A stretch of DNA of 64,000 nt from Parashewanella sp965200795. Its GTDB lineage: Bacteria; Pseudomonadota; Gammaproteobacteria; Enterobacterales; Shewanellaceae. Within the stretch, counting starts at the first letter, position 1, and each line of letters starts with the position of its first letter. The position numbers and the translations under genes were made by a program. The notes beneath the pieces are model-generated. The model searched no databases. It was not told the DNA's origin and saw only the letters and a program-made list of their open reading frames with translations. Positions 55,217-64,000 of this stretch are shown piece after piece. The stretch covers positions 1 through 64,000 of the forward strand of contig CBDAVB010000013.1 of NCBI GenBank assembly GCA_965200795.1, given 5' to 3'.

Positions 55217-56941
55217 TCAAACCGGCGATTTTGTCTCATCCGCCGTTTCCACTAATTTCGCCACTTCTTCGATGGTGGTCATGCCCCGGTACAAATAATC
55301 CAGCGCCGCCTGCGCTAACGGCACAAAATCAGGTTTATTTTTGGCGGCGCGGGCAAAATCCCGCGGGTTACCGCCGCGCATCATATCCATCAGCTCATCA
55401 TCAAGCTCAAGCATTTCAAACACGCCGATACGCCCGCGGTAACCGCTGTGGTTACAGTTCTGACAACCCGTGCCGATTTTAAGCTTAGCGTTACTGAAAT
55501 CTTTAGCCGTGACGTTCATCAGCCAGATCACATCCTGGTGACTGAGCTGATAATCCACGGCGCAGTTCTGACAAACCCGGCGCACCAGACGCTGCGCGAT
55601 AATCACCCTTAACGCGCTGGCGACCAGATAACCGGCGGCGCCCATATCTAATAAACGCAGGGCACTGGTGACCGCGTCATTGGTATGCAGCGTGGATAAT
55701 ACAAAGTGACCGGTCAGCGCGCCCCGAAGCCCGATTTCAACGGTTTCTTTATCACGCATCTCACCGACCATGATGATATCGGGATCCTGCCGCAGGGTTG
55801 TCCTCAGTACATTTGAAAAATCTAAGCCGATTTTGTGATTCACCTGAACCTGGTTAATGCGCGGTAACTGGTATTCCACCGGATCCTCTACGGTGATGAT
55901 TTTTCGATCCGGCGTGTTCAGCTCACTTAACACACCGTACAAGCTGGTGGTTTTACCGCTGCCCGTCGGCCCCGTGACCAATAACATGCCGTGCGGGCGC
56001 TTGATCTGACGGCGCACTTTCTCCAGCATTTCCGCCGGCATGCCTGTCTCATCAAGGGTCAGTAACCCGGCTGACTGATCCAGCAAACGCATCACCACGG
56101 ACTCACCGTGATAAATCGGCATGGTCGACATCCGCACGTCAATTTTATGGCCGCGAATTTCAATGTGAAAACGCCCGTCCTGCGGCAGACGTTTTTCAGA
56201 AATGTCCAGGCCGGCCATCAGTTTTAAACGTAAAACCAGCGCCGCGGAAATATTGGCCTCGTTAAGAATATTTTCCTGCAGCTGACCGTCAATACGCTGA
56301 CGAATAAACAGTTTGCCGTCACCCGGCTCAATATGAATATCCGAGGCTCTTACCTGCACCGCGTCTTCAAAAATCGATTGCAGTAATTTGACTACCGTGG
56401 TTTCGCTGTCAGAATCACCGGCGGTTAAGCCGCTTAAGTCAAACAGTTCATCGGCGGCGTATTCCTGCTCAAGCTCTTCCGCGATCTGAGCGATTTCCCG
56501 GGTGCGGCGATACAGGGTATCAAACGCGTTCAGCAGCTGTCGCTCCGGCACTACCGCTAACTCGATACCGCGGGGCGCCAGCGCGGCCTCAATGTTGTCC
56601 AGGGCTTGCAGATCGGCGGGATCACTCATGGCGACACGGGCCGACCGTTCGTCGGCCTCTATCACCAGGGCGCGATAGCGGCGTGCCTGAACCTCGGGCA
56701 GTAACGCCACGACATCGGCCGATATCGGGCGGCGGCTGATATCCAGAAACGGCAGGTTAAGCTGCTGCGACAGAAAGGTCAGCAGCTGCTCTTCGGTAAT
56801 ATGCCGCAGATCGATCAGCGTCCTACCCAGTTTTTTGCCTGTCTTGCGCTGCTCGGCCAGTGCCGCCGTCAGCTGATCCTCACTGATAATTCGGTTTTCT
56901 ACCAGCAAGTCACCCAGACGTTTTTTTAACTTAGGCTTCAT
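55217..56941 (-). CDS. mshE: MSHA assembly ATPase MshE (GspE/PilB-like)
   Basis: 574 residues. The N-terminal GspE-II/MshEN domain (KKRLGDLLVENRIISEDQL...ALAEQ) is the module in which MshE-type ATPases bind cyclic di-GMP. The catalytic core has Walker A GPTGSGKTTSLYG, the Asp box IITVEDPVEYQ, Walker B DIIMVGEMRDKETVEIGLRGALTGH, and a zinc-binding set CQNC...CQNC. It powers pilus extension. The GGDEF protein at 12592 could be one c-di-GMP source. Confidence 0.96.
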   Translation of the reverse strand: MKPKLKKRLGDLLVENRIISEDQLTAALAEQRKTGKKLGRTLIDLRHITEEQLLTFLSQQLNLPFLDISRRPISADVVALLPEVQARRYRALVIEADERSARVAMSDPADLQALDNIEAALAPRGIELAVVPERQLLNAFDTLYRRTREIAQIAEELEQEYAADELFDLSGLTAGDSDSETTVVKLLQSIFEDAVQVRASDIHIEPGDGKLFIRQRIDGQLQENILNEANISAALVLRLKLMAGLDISEKRLPQDGRFHIEIRGHKIDVRMSTMPIYHGESVVMRLLDQSAGLLTLDETGMPAEMLEKVRRQIKRPHGMLLVTGPTGSGKTTSLYGVLSELNTPDRKIITVEDPVEYQLPRINQVQVNHKIGLDFSNVLRTTLRQDPDIIMVGEMRDKETVEIGLRGALTGHFVLSTLHTNDAVTSALRLLDMGAAGYLVASALRVIIAQRLVRRVCQNCAVDYQLSHQDVIWLMNVTAKDFSNAKLKIGTGCQNCNHSGYRGRIGVFEMLELDDELMDMMRGGNPRDFARAAKNKPDFVPLAQAALDYLYRGMTTIEEVAKLVETADETKSPV

Positions 56942-56956
56942 ATAAAACTCTACTTC

Positions 56957-58060
56957 CTATTTGCCGGCGGCTATCTGAGCTAACCGCGAAACGATATAAT
57001 TGCGGCCGGCATCAGACAGACCCGGCAGGCGCAGGGCGTTACGGTAGGCTTCAGCCGCCGGCTGACGCAGTCCGGAGGCGTCTTGGTTATAGCCTAACCC
57101 TAACCACCAGCGCGCGGCGGACGGTTCGAAAACCGTGAGCTTTTTAAATGCCGTAACCGCTTGCGAATACAGTTTTTGCCGCTGGGCGATCGTGCCTTGC
57201 CGGATCCATTTCTCCGGCGCTAAATTGTCGCCGTCGGCGATGGCGTCTAAGGTGACTAAAGCCTGCCGCGGTTTGTTTTCTTTAAGCTGAATCTTAGCCA
57301 GCACTAACCTGAATTCCGCTTGCCGGGGAAAAGCCTCAATGCCGGTAGTAAGCAACCGGACGGCCGCCGCGTTGTTTCGCTCGCCATAATACAGGGCGGC
57401 TAATTTTGAACGGACGGAATGCATGGCGGCATTGAGCTTTAAGGCTTTAGCGTAGTTTTCACGAGCTAAAGATAAGTTACCGGACAGTTCAGCGTCTTGC
57501 CCTTGTTTGGCAAATTTTTTCGCTAACGCCGCGGGCGGCAATTTTACGGGTTTAATTTCAAGCACGCTTTGGCGCCGCGGCCCGGGGGAAGCGCCGGTCA
57601 CCGGTTTTGTCACCGGTTTTAAGCCTTGCTCGTCAGAAGCCGTCCGCGGCTCAGCCGTTAAAGCGAGCGCCGCTTTGTCAGCGTTTAACTGAGGCTCTGC
57701 TTGTGACGCCCGTTCAGGCAAAACCGCGGCTTTGTTATCGGTGTTCAGATTATCTGTCTGAACTTTTTCCGGCTCAGTGATCCGCGCCTTCGGGGCTGTA
57801 ATCTGAGTGACGGCAGTTTTTTCACTTGCCGGCGCTGACTTCACCACGGCTGCGGCGTCACTGTTAACCGCGCGTTTGTCAGGTAATGACAGGCGCAGAT
57901 AAAAACCAGCGCCGAGCGCCGACAATAAGATGATGATTAACCGGGGTAACTTATTGCCTGCCGCCGGTGTGGTATGTTGACTCAAAGCCGGGATATTTCG
58001 CACATGATGAGGCTGCTGACGCTTGTCTAAATCTTTCAGCATTTTATTGATAACACTCAC
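56957..58060 (-). CDS. mshN: MSHA biogenesis protein MshN
   Basis: 367 residues from a GTG at 58060, which gives the family start SVINKMLKDLDKRQ; the longest frame begins at 58081 and overlaps mshM. A GGGGGG stretch lies upstream of the GTG. One membrane segment (about residues 40-60) is followed by a Pro/Ala/Thr-rich linker and C-terminal TPR repeats (KFAKQGQDAELSGNLSLARENYAKALKL...). It is probably a periplasmic assembly factor. Confidence 0.88.
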   Translation of the reverse strand: MSVINKMLKDLDKRQQPHHVRNIPALSQHTTPAAGNKLPRLIIILLSALGAGFYLRLSLPDKRAVNSDAAAVVKSAPASEKTAVTQITAPKARITEPEKVQTDNLNTDNKAAVLPERASQAEPQLNADKAALALTAEPRTASDEQGLKPVTKPVTGASPGPRRQSVLEIKPVKLPPAALAKKFAKQGQDAELSGNLSLARENYAKALKLNAAMHSVRSKLAALYYGERNNAAAVRLLTTGIEAFPRQAEFRLVLAKIQLKENKPRQALVTLDAIADGDNLAPEKWIRQGTIAQRQKLYSQAVTAFKKLTVFEPSAARWWLGLGYNQDASGLRQPAAEAYRNALRLPGLSDAGRNYIVSRLAQIAAGK

Positions 58061-58077
58061 AGCGCACGCCCCCCGGA

Positions 58078-58971
58078 TCACGCATAAGCGGCGATAACCG
58101 CCAGTAACAAAACCGCCGCCGCGGCGGTAATAATGTACTTGCCTTTCAAGCCGCTGCCGTGACCGGCATCTTCAGTATCAGAAATGGCGGTTTGCACATG
58201 TTGTTTGCTGATCTGACGCTGCCCTTCCCCGAAACACAGTAATAACGCTTTGTGGCTGAGAATATTGATAAGCCTCGGGGTTCCTCTCGCCGCGGCTGAA
58301 ATCATACCGGCGACGGCCGGACTGATGAGACTCGCCCCCGTTAAGCCCGCCGCCCGAAGCCGCTGTTCAATGTAATTATGCGCTTCAGCGTCGGTGAGCG
58401 GGCGCAATGAATAATTAAAACCGATCCGTTGCCGTAATTGCCTGAACTGCGTGGTCGCGAGGCGTTGATCCAGCTCCGGCTGACCGAACATCACTACATG
58501 CAGTAATTTGCGTTTTTCGGTTTCTAAGTTGGTGTATAAACGCAGCGCCTCTAAGGTCTCAGACGGAATCGCCTGAGCTTCGTCCAGCACCAGCACCACT
58601 GTTTTTCCGCCGCGGGCTGACCGGATCAGTTTTTGTTGGATCAGATTACTGAGCTGAACCTGATTAACGTTTTGTCTGGTTTTGATGTTGAGCTCAGCGG
58701 CCAGCGCCCAGTTTAATTCTTGCGGTGTTAAATAGGGGTTAGGAATATAAGCGCACTGAAACCGCTCCGGCAGATCATTGAGCAGCTTTCGGCACAAGAG
58801 CGTTTTACCGCTGCCGACCTCACCCGTTACTTTGATAAAACCCTCACCCATCTGCAGCGCCGTTTGCAGCACCTGAATCGCCTCGACATGCGGCGCCAGG
58901 CCGACGAAATAACCGGTGTCAGGCGTCAGCGTAAACGGCAGTTCGGTTAAACCAAAGTGTTGCTCGTACAT
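58078..58971 (-). CDS. mshM: MSHA biogenesis ATPase MshM (ExeA-like)
   Basis: 297 residues, an AAA ATPase with Walker A GEVGSGKTLLCRKLL and Walker B VVLVLDEAQAIP, then RQRIGFNYSLRPL (ExeA-type). A C-terminal hydrophobic segment (IITAAAAVLLLAVIAAYA) anchors it in the membrane. ExeA-type proteins help secretin assembly, and mshL is the neighbouring gene. Confidence 0.93.
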   Translation of the reverse strand: MYEQHFGLTELPFTLTPDTGYFVGLAPHVEAIQVLQTALQMGEGFIKVTGEVGSGKTLLCRKLLNDLPERFQCAYIPNPYLTPQELNWALAAELNIKTRQNVNQVQLSNLIQQKLIRSARGGKTVVLVLDEAQAIPSETLEALRLYTNLETEKRKLLHVVMFGQPELDQRLATTQFRQLRQRIGFNYSLRPLTDAEAHNYIEQRLRAAGLTGASLISPAVAGMISAAARGTPRLINILSHKALLLCFGEGQRQISKQHVQTAISDTEDAGHGSGLKGKYIITAAAAVLLLAVIAAYA

Positions 58972-59059
58972 TATTTGTTAAAAAACCTTATTTATTTTTG
59001 CTTGCCGGATTAACGCAACGTCACCGGATGCCGGCCCGCGCCGGCGTTACGATAATGAA

Positions 59060-60781
59060 TTAATGACCGGGATACCAGCGGTTAAGCAGATCTCTTGAGC
59101 GTTCTAATTCACTTTTCCATGTTCCCTCACCGACAACCGTCGGTTTAAGGAGGATAATGAGTTCTGTTTTATGATTGACTTTTCGGCGGTTAGTGAATGC
59201 CTCGCCGATAAACGGAATGTCACCGAGTAAAGGCACTTTAGACACTTGATCCACTTTCTGGTTTTTCATCAGGCCACCGATAACCACAACATCACCCGTT
59301 TTCGCTTTAATAACCGTATCCGATTCACGGATTTGGCTCTGCGCCAGCGGCAGCACTAAAGGATCATCGCCGATATCAATGCTCTTAGTCTGTTCGTTAA
59401 TATCGATGACGGACGGGTGAACATGTAACAGCACGCCGCCGTTATCATCAATCTGCGGTGTAACGTCCAGCGCTATGCCCGAGAAGAACGGCGTGAGCTC
59501 GACTTCCGGCTGAATGATCGGCGCTGAGCTGTTCGCGGTCGACACCACGTTTGACGACACTTCAGTGACAAAATATTCGTCAGACCCGACTTTAATCACC
59601 GCTTTTTGGTTATTTGACGCTGTGACTCTCGGGCTTGACAGCACATCGACATCCCCCTGAGTTTTCAGCAGGTTGATCATGGCTGAAAAGTCTGAGCCGG
59701 TAACGGTCAGGCTGCCGATACCGCCTAAAGCACGGGTGATATCATTTCCGATAGCCTCACTCGGCGCTGAGCTGCCGAAACCTAAATCGATATTGCCGCC
59801 GCTGCCGATCTTAGCCGTCGGGATTAAATTACCGGCGGCGTCAGCAAGCTGTCGCCACTGGATCCCTTGCTGATAACCGTCTGACAAGGTAACTTCGATG
59901 ATCTTGGCCTGCAGAATGACCTGGCGCTGCAAGTGGGATTCCGCTTTTGACAGGAACTCTCTCACCTGGCGTAATTCATCAGGATATGCTCTGACCGTGA
60001 CTAAGCCGGCCTGAGGCGTCACTACCACCCGGCGTCCCTGATCTTCGCCGCCGACAATACCGCTTAAGGTCTGTCGCAGATCTTTCCAGAAATCCGTTTT
60101 GTTCGTCGAGCGGATAAAGGTGCCGTTGGTCACCGTATTATTGCCGTCACCGTTCTGATTTTGGTTATCGGAATTATCGTCGTTACCGCTGTTATCAGTG
60201 TTATTGTTATTATTACCGTTATTATTGTTACCGTTATTATCTGTTATACGGCCTGAGTTTACGGACGTTAACGATATTCCCTGACGCTTCATATACAGGT
60301 AGTTTACCGGGAAGGTCTCGGTTCTTAATCCGGCGGGATAAACTCTTAAAATTCGTCCTTCACGGCGAACCTCATAACCGTAAATATCCTGCACGACGCG
60401 CAGCGTTTCCGACAGGGTTACCGCTTTGAGTGACAGCGTAATCCGCCCGGTGACCTGCGGATGAACCACAATGCTCAACGGTGTGTTACGCACCAGACCG
60501 GCGAAAAACACTTTAGCGCCGACATCCTTAGCGTTGACGTCAAACCGTTTTTCCTGAACAGGCAGGCTTTGCTGCCCTGATAGGCCGTCAGCGGATAATT
60601 CTTGCTGCACCGCCTGAGGTAAAGGCGGCGGCGGTGTCAGTGCTGATTTCGCTCTCGGCGTTGCCGCCGCGATCGCCTGATTCAGTTCAGCTTTAGAATT
60701 TGCCGGCTGTGAACGCCCGGTACTTTGACAACCAACCAGAGACAGAGCGACGACCAGGATAAGCATTTTATTAAAAGTCAT
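59060..60781 (-). CDS. mshL: MSHA outer-membrane secretin MshL
   Basis: 573 residues, with a lipoprotein signal peptide (ILVVALSLVGC). The N-terminal region has STN/N0-like segments (FDVNAKDVGAKVFFAGLV). An Asn/Gly/Asp-rich low-complexity insert lies at about residues 183-220. The C-terminal secretin domain shows VDVLSSPRVTASNNQKAVIKVG and VVIGGLMKNQKVDQVSKVPLLGDIPFIGEAF. It forms the outer-membrane pore for the pilus. Confidence 0.95.
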   Translation of the reverse strand: MTFNKMLILVVALSLVGCQSTGRSQPANSKAELNQAIAAATPRAKSALTPPPPLPQAVQQELSADGLSGQQSLPVQEKRFDVNAKDVGAKVFFAGLVRNTPLSIVVHPQVTGRITLSLKAVTLSETLRVVQDIYGYEVRREGRILRVYPAGLRTETFPVNYLYMKRQGISLTSVNSGRITDNNGNNNNGNNNNNTDNSGNDDNSDNQNQNGDGNNTVTNGTFIRSTNKTDFWKDLRQTLSGIVGGEDQGRRVVVTPQAGLVTVRAYPDELRQVREFLSKAESHLQRQVILQAKIIEVTLSDGYQQGIQWRQLADAAGNLIPTAKIGSGGNIDLGFGSSAPSEAIGNDITRALGGIGSLTVTGSDFSAMINLLKTQGDVDVLSSPRVTASNNQKAVIKVGSDEYFVTEVSSNVVSTANSSAPIIQPEVELTPFFSGIALDVTPQIDDNGGVLLHVHPSVIDINEQTKSIDIGDDPLVLPLAQSQIRESDTVIKAKTGDVVVIGGLMKNQKVDQVSKVPLLGDIPFIGEAFTNRRKVNHKTELIILLKPTVVGEGTWKSELERSRDLLNRWYPGH

Positions 60782-60788
60782 ATTGTTG

Positions 60789-61109
60789 TTATCCTTTTTG
60801 CTCTGTTATTGATTGAAAGAGTTTAAGCGTCCGACCGTCAGCGAGGCTCACGGTGTCAGTGGTGATGGCGGTAATTTTCACGCCGTGAACGGGTTCACCG
60901 ATCTGAAACAGTTGATCGTCAATAATGGCAAACGGTTTATCACCGGTAACAATGCCTGTGAGGTTCCAGTCCGCCATTTGGTTCGCCCGCGCCGCATTAC
61001 TTACCGCGGCGACGCCGGGACGAGTCGGATCAATAAGCTGTTTCGCTTGCGGCGAAGATGACAAAACCAAAACCGCCGTTGATATCATTAATTTAGTTTT
61101 GAGCGACAC
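60789..61109 (-). CDS. mshK: MSHA biogenesis protein MshK
   Basis: 106 residues, with a signal peptide (LMISTAVLVLSSSPQA), then LIDPTRPG and a compact C-terminal domain (LFQIGEPVHGVKITAITTDTVSL) resembling the PilP/GspC homology fold. It overlaps mshJ by 17 bases and lies seven bases before mshL, whose secretin it probably contacts. Confidence 0.87.
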   Translation of the reverse strand: MSLKTKLMISTAVLVLSSSPQAKQLIDPTRPGVAAVSNAARANQMADWNLTGIVTGDKPFAIIDDQLFQIGEPVHGVKITAITTDTVSLADGRTLKLFQSITEQKG

Positions 61110-61752
61110 GCATGAACTCCTCGGACATACTTAATGAATACAGCTCAAGCTCAATTTCCGCTTGCGGAAAAGACGTTACCTGATAATTTAAACGCTGCCA
61201 GCGGAGTTTTTCCGGCATCGCGTCGACGGCCTTAACGAATTTAAGAAAATCGAAGTAACCGGCGCTTAATTTCAGTCTGATGCCGTGACGATAAAGATTC
61301 GGCGCGTCTTCGACCTCAGTCTGAAGCAAAGCCGCCGGCGCTATTGACTCCAGAGCCAGTAATTTATTGCCCCGGGTTTTTTGTAACATCCGCTCAAGCA
61401 GAATCGGCATCCGCTCAGCCGGAAGCATATCAGCCACTTTGGCTTGTAACTGAGCTTCCAGTCCATTTTGCCGCCGGTTGAGTTGCTCGATTTGCCGCTG
61501 TAAGCTCTGATTCGGATCCCGGTTCAATGCTTGCCGGTAACTGTCACTCAACGTCTGAGCCGCGTTGATTTGCGTATTTACTTTTTCAAGCTGCTGCCGC
61601 AGCCCGCTAAGCCGGTGCCGCGAACTTTCAACCGGTAACCAGGATAACCAGCAAATTATCACTGACGCTGATAAAGCGACAAGTAATCGTTCTCTTTGTG
61701 ATAACTGGTCATAAGCTTGCTGCCATTTCAGGAAAAGCGCTTTCATTCCCAT
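61093..61752 (-). CDS. mshJ: MSHA biogenesis protein MshJ (PilO-like)
   Basis: 219 residues: one membrane segment near the N-terminus (LLVALSASVIICWLSWLPV), a long periplasmic coiled coil (residues 45-100), and a C-terminal ferredoxin-like part. It is the PilO-type half of the inner-membrane alignment complex and overlaps both neighbours. Confidence 0.88.
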   Translation of the reverse strand: MGMKALFLKWQQAYDQLSQRERLLVALSASVIICWLSWLPVESSRHRLSGLRQQLEKVNTQINAAQTLSDSYRQALNRDPNQSLQRQIEQLNRRQNGLEAQLQAKVADMLPAERMPILLERMLQKTRGNKLLALESIAPAALLQTEVEDAPNLYRHGIRLKLSAGYFDFLKFVKAVDAMPEKLRWQRLNYQVTSFPQAEIELELYSLSMSEEFMRVAQN

Positions 61753-62378
61753 TCCGCCTCTCCCCGCGTTCGCTTATCCCGCGTTTGCGAATTCACTTCA
61801 AATCGCAGCAGATCATTCTGATCACGGCTGATGATAAGCTGTTCAAACCCCGCGTCAGCTAAAGAAGCCGTCCGGCTTAAGCGCTTGATCCAAGCCGGAA
61901 CGGCGGCCGCGTTTTGGGTTTCACCGCTGAGACTGACGCTGTCACCGTCAACCTCAATGCCGGTCAGCCACGTACTGCCGTCAGCCGCTTGGGCGAGATC
62001 TGTAAGCAGAGCCTGATAACTCCCGCTTTGCCTGTGCTCAGAGACGCCGGCCTTCGCCAGCAGCTGTTGAGTCAGTCGCAGTTTGGTTCGTTGATGTTCC
62101 AGTCGCTGAACCATATCGGCGGCGGGTTTATGTTGATCGAGCTTTTGTTTAAGCGACGCTTGCTCGCCGGTTAAATGTTGTAAATTCAAATCGGCCTGAT
62201 TGAGCTCAGCTGTTAAACCTTGCTGCTGAACATAAGCAAACCCTGAATATAACGCCGCGGCGCAGGGCACGGTCACAAGCACCGACAGCAATCTTAAAAA
62301 CGATAAGCGTAACTTTACCGGTAATAAATCGACCGAGTATAAATTAACACTCAACTTTAACGGTGACCTGCCCATCAC
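61743..62378 (-). CDS. PilN-like MSHA assembly protein (MshI2)
   Basis: 211 residues with NLYSVDLLPVKLRLSFLRLL, a PilN-type motif just before the membrane segment (LLSVLVTVPCAAALYSGFAYV), then a coiled coil and a globular end. It overlaps mshI by four bases (ATGA) and mshJ by ten. In Vibrio the mshI region is split into two genes in this way. It should pair with MshJ. Confidence 0.85.
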   Translation of the reverse strand: MMGRSPLKLSVNLYSVDLLPVKLRLSFLRLLSVLVTVPCAAALYSGFAYVQQQGLTAELNQADLNLQHLTGEQASLKQKLDQHKPAADMVQRLEHQRTKLRLTQQLLAKAGVSEHRQSGSYQALLTDLAQAADGSTWLTGIEVDGDSVSLSGETQNAAAVPAWIKRLSRTASLADAGFEQLIISRDQNDLLRFEVNSQTRDKRTRGEAEWE

Positions 62379-63259
62379 GCCACCTCCGGTTTAACATGCT
62401 CAAGTTGAGCTAAAGACAATTCAGATAAGTAGGCGCTCACATCAGAAGCTCTGACAACTTCAATATGTTGATCAAAATTAGCCGTTAACAATGAAGCTAA
62501 ATCCGCGCCGATATTATCCAGTAACAGGGTTATTTGTTTGATCGGCGCTTGTCTTAGCTGGCCTTCATAAAAGTCCATCGAACGCTGAATTTCGACACTC
62601 AGGTTTTCTGCGGCGCCGTAACTTAAATCCTCACGAGTCATTTTATCTAAAGCGTGAAGCCCGCGGATGCGACGCTGCAGATATAAAGCGCCGTCTTTAA
62701 CCACCGCCAGTAATAACTCACCGCCGGCATGATGACAGAGGATTAACTGAGCCTGCTCATTTTCAGCGGTTAACTTTGTCAGCATCAGCTCTTCGATGCT
62801 GATAGATTCTATGCTTAAACCGATCTTACTCGCCGCGGCGGCGATTTGCCGGGCTAAACTGCGCTCCATGATCACAACATTGATTTTACCCTTGCCGCTG
62901 AAAGGAGAGTCGAAGTAATCAAGATGAATATTGACCGGAGGAATACTGACAAGATCTTTCACAGACCAGATTAACGCTGACTTCAATTCTGAAGCATCAA
63001 CATTCGGTCTGTCGGCCTGAAGGAGTTGATAGTAGTCTGAATCTAAAACAATCGATAATTCAGCGTGCGGCAATTGCTGATGTATCTGACGGAAAGCCAG
63101 CTCCCAGTCACCGTCAAACTCAATATCAGCCGGCCGCGGTTCGGCCTGCCGGTTTTCGACGGTTAACCACAGAGTGGTTTTTGAGACAAACACCCCGACT
63201 TTAACCCGCTGTTCGGATTGCCTCCAAAAAGCCAGCTTTTTATACAACCCAGCACCCAT
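62375..63259 (-). CDS. mshI: MSHA biogenesis protein MshI (PilM-like)
   Basis: 294 residues, an actin-fold PilM-like cytoplasmic protein that bridges the ATPase and the alignment complex. Typical parts: VGVFVSKTTLWLTVENR, the KDLVSIPPVNIHLDYFD segment, MERSLARQIAAAASKIGLSIESISIEELML, and LSVEIQRSMDFYEGQL. It is the first gene of the operon; its promoter must lie in the about 230 bases up to 63488. No mshH is seen before it. Confidence 0.88.
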   Translation of the reverse strand: MGAGLYKKLAFWRQSEQRVKVGVFVSKTTLWLTVENRQAEPRPADIEFDGDWELAFRQIHQQLPHAELSIVLDSDYYQLLQADRPNVDASELKSALIWSVKDLVSIPPVNIHLDYFDSPFSGKGKINVVIMERSLARQIAAAASKIGLSIESISIEELMLTKLTAENEQAQLILCHHAGGELLLAVVKDGALYLQRRIRGLHALDKMTREDLSYGAAENLSVEIQRSMDFYEGQLRQAPIKQITLLLDNIGADLASLLTANFDQHIEVVRASDVSAYLSELSLAQLEHVKPEVA

Positions 63260-63488
63260 AAAACGCCTTTGTGATTATTATTAGTATACTTCGCGTACAA
63301 CCCGAATCCGGGCAAACAGGCTGCAATTTTCCAACAATTGTCATGGCCGGGTCAAGCTTCAGGATCAATTTAAAGCAAGACAAACGTGAGCTGGTAATTT
63401 TTCGGACAATTAGCGGAGTTATGACCTGACTGAGATAGTCCGACCGAACACTATCCTGGGTCACGGACATCGCGACCTAACTGATTTT

Positions 63489-63875
63489 TTACTTTGATAT
63501 TATAGAAATAGATTTATGCAGCGCCTTACCTGTTACCGCGCCGGCAAGACAACCGCCAGCAAAAGAGGAGACTGTCGGAAATCGAGAGCCCATCGAAACC
63601 CCCGCCGCGATCCCTCCGCCCGCGACACTGCAAAAACAACCAAAGCACATCATCAAATAACAACTGGCATGATCACCTTCACACAGAGCCAGTCTGGAAC
63701 CTAAATAAGAAACAGCGTTGGAAACGGTATACTTATTACCTGCCGGCCCCAGCCCGACTACCGGCGTACTCGTGCTGTCAGACGGTTCAGGTTGCTCAGT
63801 GACTGAACTCGTGTCCGCGTTTTTTGACGGTTGCTGACTGATAAAGTGCTGATTCGAAATCGGGCCGACTGCCAT
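63489..63875 (-). CDS. hypothetical Ser/Thr-rich protein with hydrophobic C-terminal half
   Basis: 128 residues from ATG 63875, chosen because AAGGGG lies seven bases upstream; the open frame extends to 63926. The N-terminal 60 residues are Ser/Thr/Gln/Pro-rich (HFISQQPSKNADTSS...PSDSTSTPV). The C-terminal half is Gly/Ala/Cys-rich with two membrane-like stretches (ASCYLMMCFGCFCSVAGGGIA, SFAGGCLAGAVTGKAL). Not recognised. The layout recalls small type III secreted membrane proteins, but there is no direct evidence. Confidence 0.55.
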   Translation of the reverse strand: MAVGPISNQHFISQQPSKNADTSSVTEQPEPSDSTSTPVVGLGPAGNKYTVSNAVSYLGSRLALCEGDHASCYLMMCFGCFCSVAGGGIAAGVSMGSRFPTVSSFAGGCLAGAVTGKALHKSISIISK

Positions 63876-64000
63876 ACGCACACCCCTTGCGTTGTAAACA
63901 AACGGATAGTAGCCCCAACTGACCACCGGATAAAAATTACTTTTTACGCTATTTTATTACTTAACTTAATTAACCGAACGGATATCCGTTCTAAGTAGCT

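Noticed and set aside
63240..63470. ORF of 76 residues upstream of mshI
   Set aside because: No ribosome site or protein-like character; it overlaps the mshI start and lies where the operon promoter must be.

Overview
This window is a piece of a gammaproteobacterial chromosome. It carries prfB-lysS, argS, pntAB, a complete MSHA (mannose-sensitive haemagglutinin) type IV pilus locus, and GAF/GGDEF and MscS-family proteins. Several layers suggest a host-associated organism with a heavy mobile-element load: an SPI-2-like type III secretion (T3SS) translocon operon, several short Ser/Thr-rich orphan proteins, four transposase families, MITE-like repeats and many broken genes. A marine symbiont lineage such as Endozoicomonadaceae would fit, but no taxonomic marker was compared, so this is only an inference.

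Layout. 1-6.7 kb is an insertion-sequence pile-up: the end of an IS66-like element, then two copies of an unknown gene. The second copy is split by an ISL3 element that is itself split by an IS256 element; both insertions are flanked by perfect 8-bp target duplications. 6.8-14.5 kb holds metabolic and envelope genes (FAH-family hydrolase, D-2-hydroxyacid dehydrogenase, UgpQ, MscK-like channel, GAF-GAF-GGDEF cyclase). 14.7-15.1 kb is a tRNA cluster (Arg-CCG, His-GTG, two identical Pro-TGG). 15.5-19.0 kb is the minus-strand operon sscA-sseC-sseD-sseE (T3SS chaperone, two pore-forming translocators, SseE). 19.4-24.6 kb has a glycerol-3-phosphate dehydrogenase-like enzyme, ChrA, prfB (with its programmed +1 frameshift) and lysS. 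25.5-28.5 kb is pntAB.

28.5-37.6 kb is an accessory zone. It contains a frameshifted secreted PKD-domain protein, palindromic repeats and a MITE, a VapX/VapD toxin-antitoxin pair, a decayed serine recombinase and a decayed IS630-like transposase. It also contains a 788-residue protein that I read as a bacterial PPR-SMR protein: eleven near-identical 42-residue PPR-like modules followed by a C-terminal Smr domain. This is the most unusual gene in the window. 37.6-43.3 kb returns to core genes (SPOR protein, argS, FKBP, a phytase/esterase-like lipoprotein).

43.3-63.3 kb is the msh locus, all on the minus strand in the order mshI-(pilN-like)-J-K-L-M-N-E-G-F-pilin-[IS]-mshA-C-D-O-P-Q. The first major-pilin gene is cut by an IS5/IS1182-like element; removing the IS and one copy of TAAGTA restores a complete pilin with its C-terminal Tyr-Thr and Cys. 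An orphan plus-strand gene sits between the two pilin genes.

A dispersed palindromic repeat (ends related to TAAGTAGCTGACCATAAGTT) recurs in at least four intergenic gaps and in fragments elsewhere. Start codons were moved from the longest ORF where a Shine-Dalgarno sequence or a family N-terminus supports an internal start.
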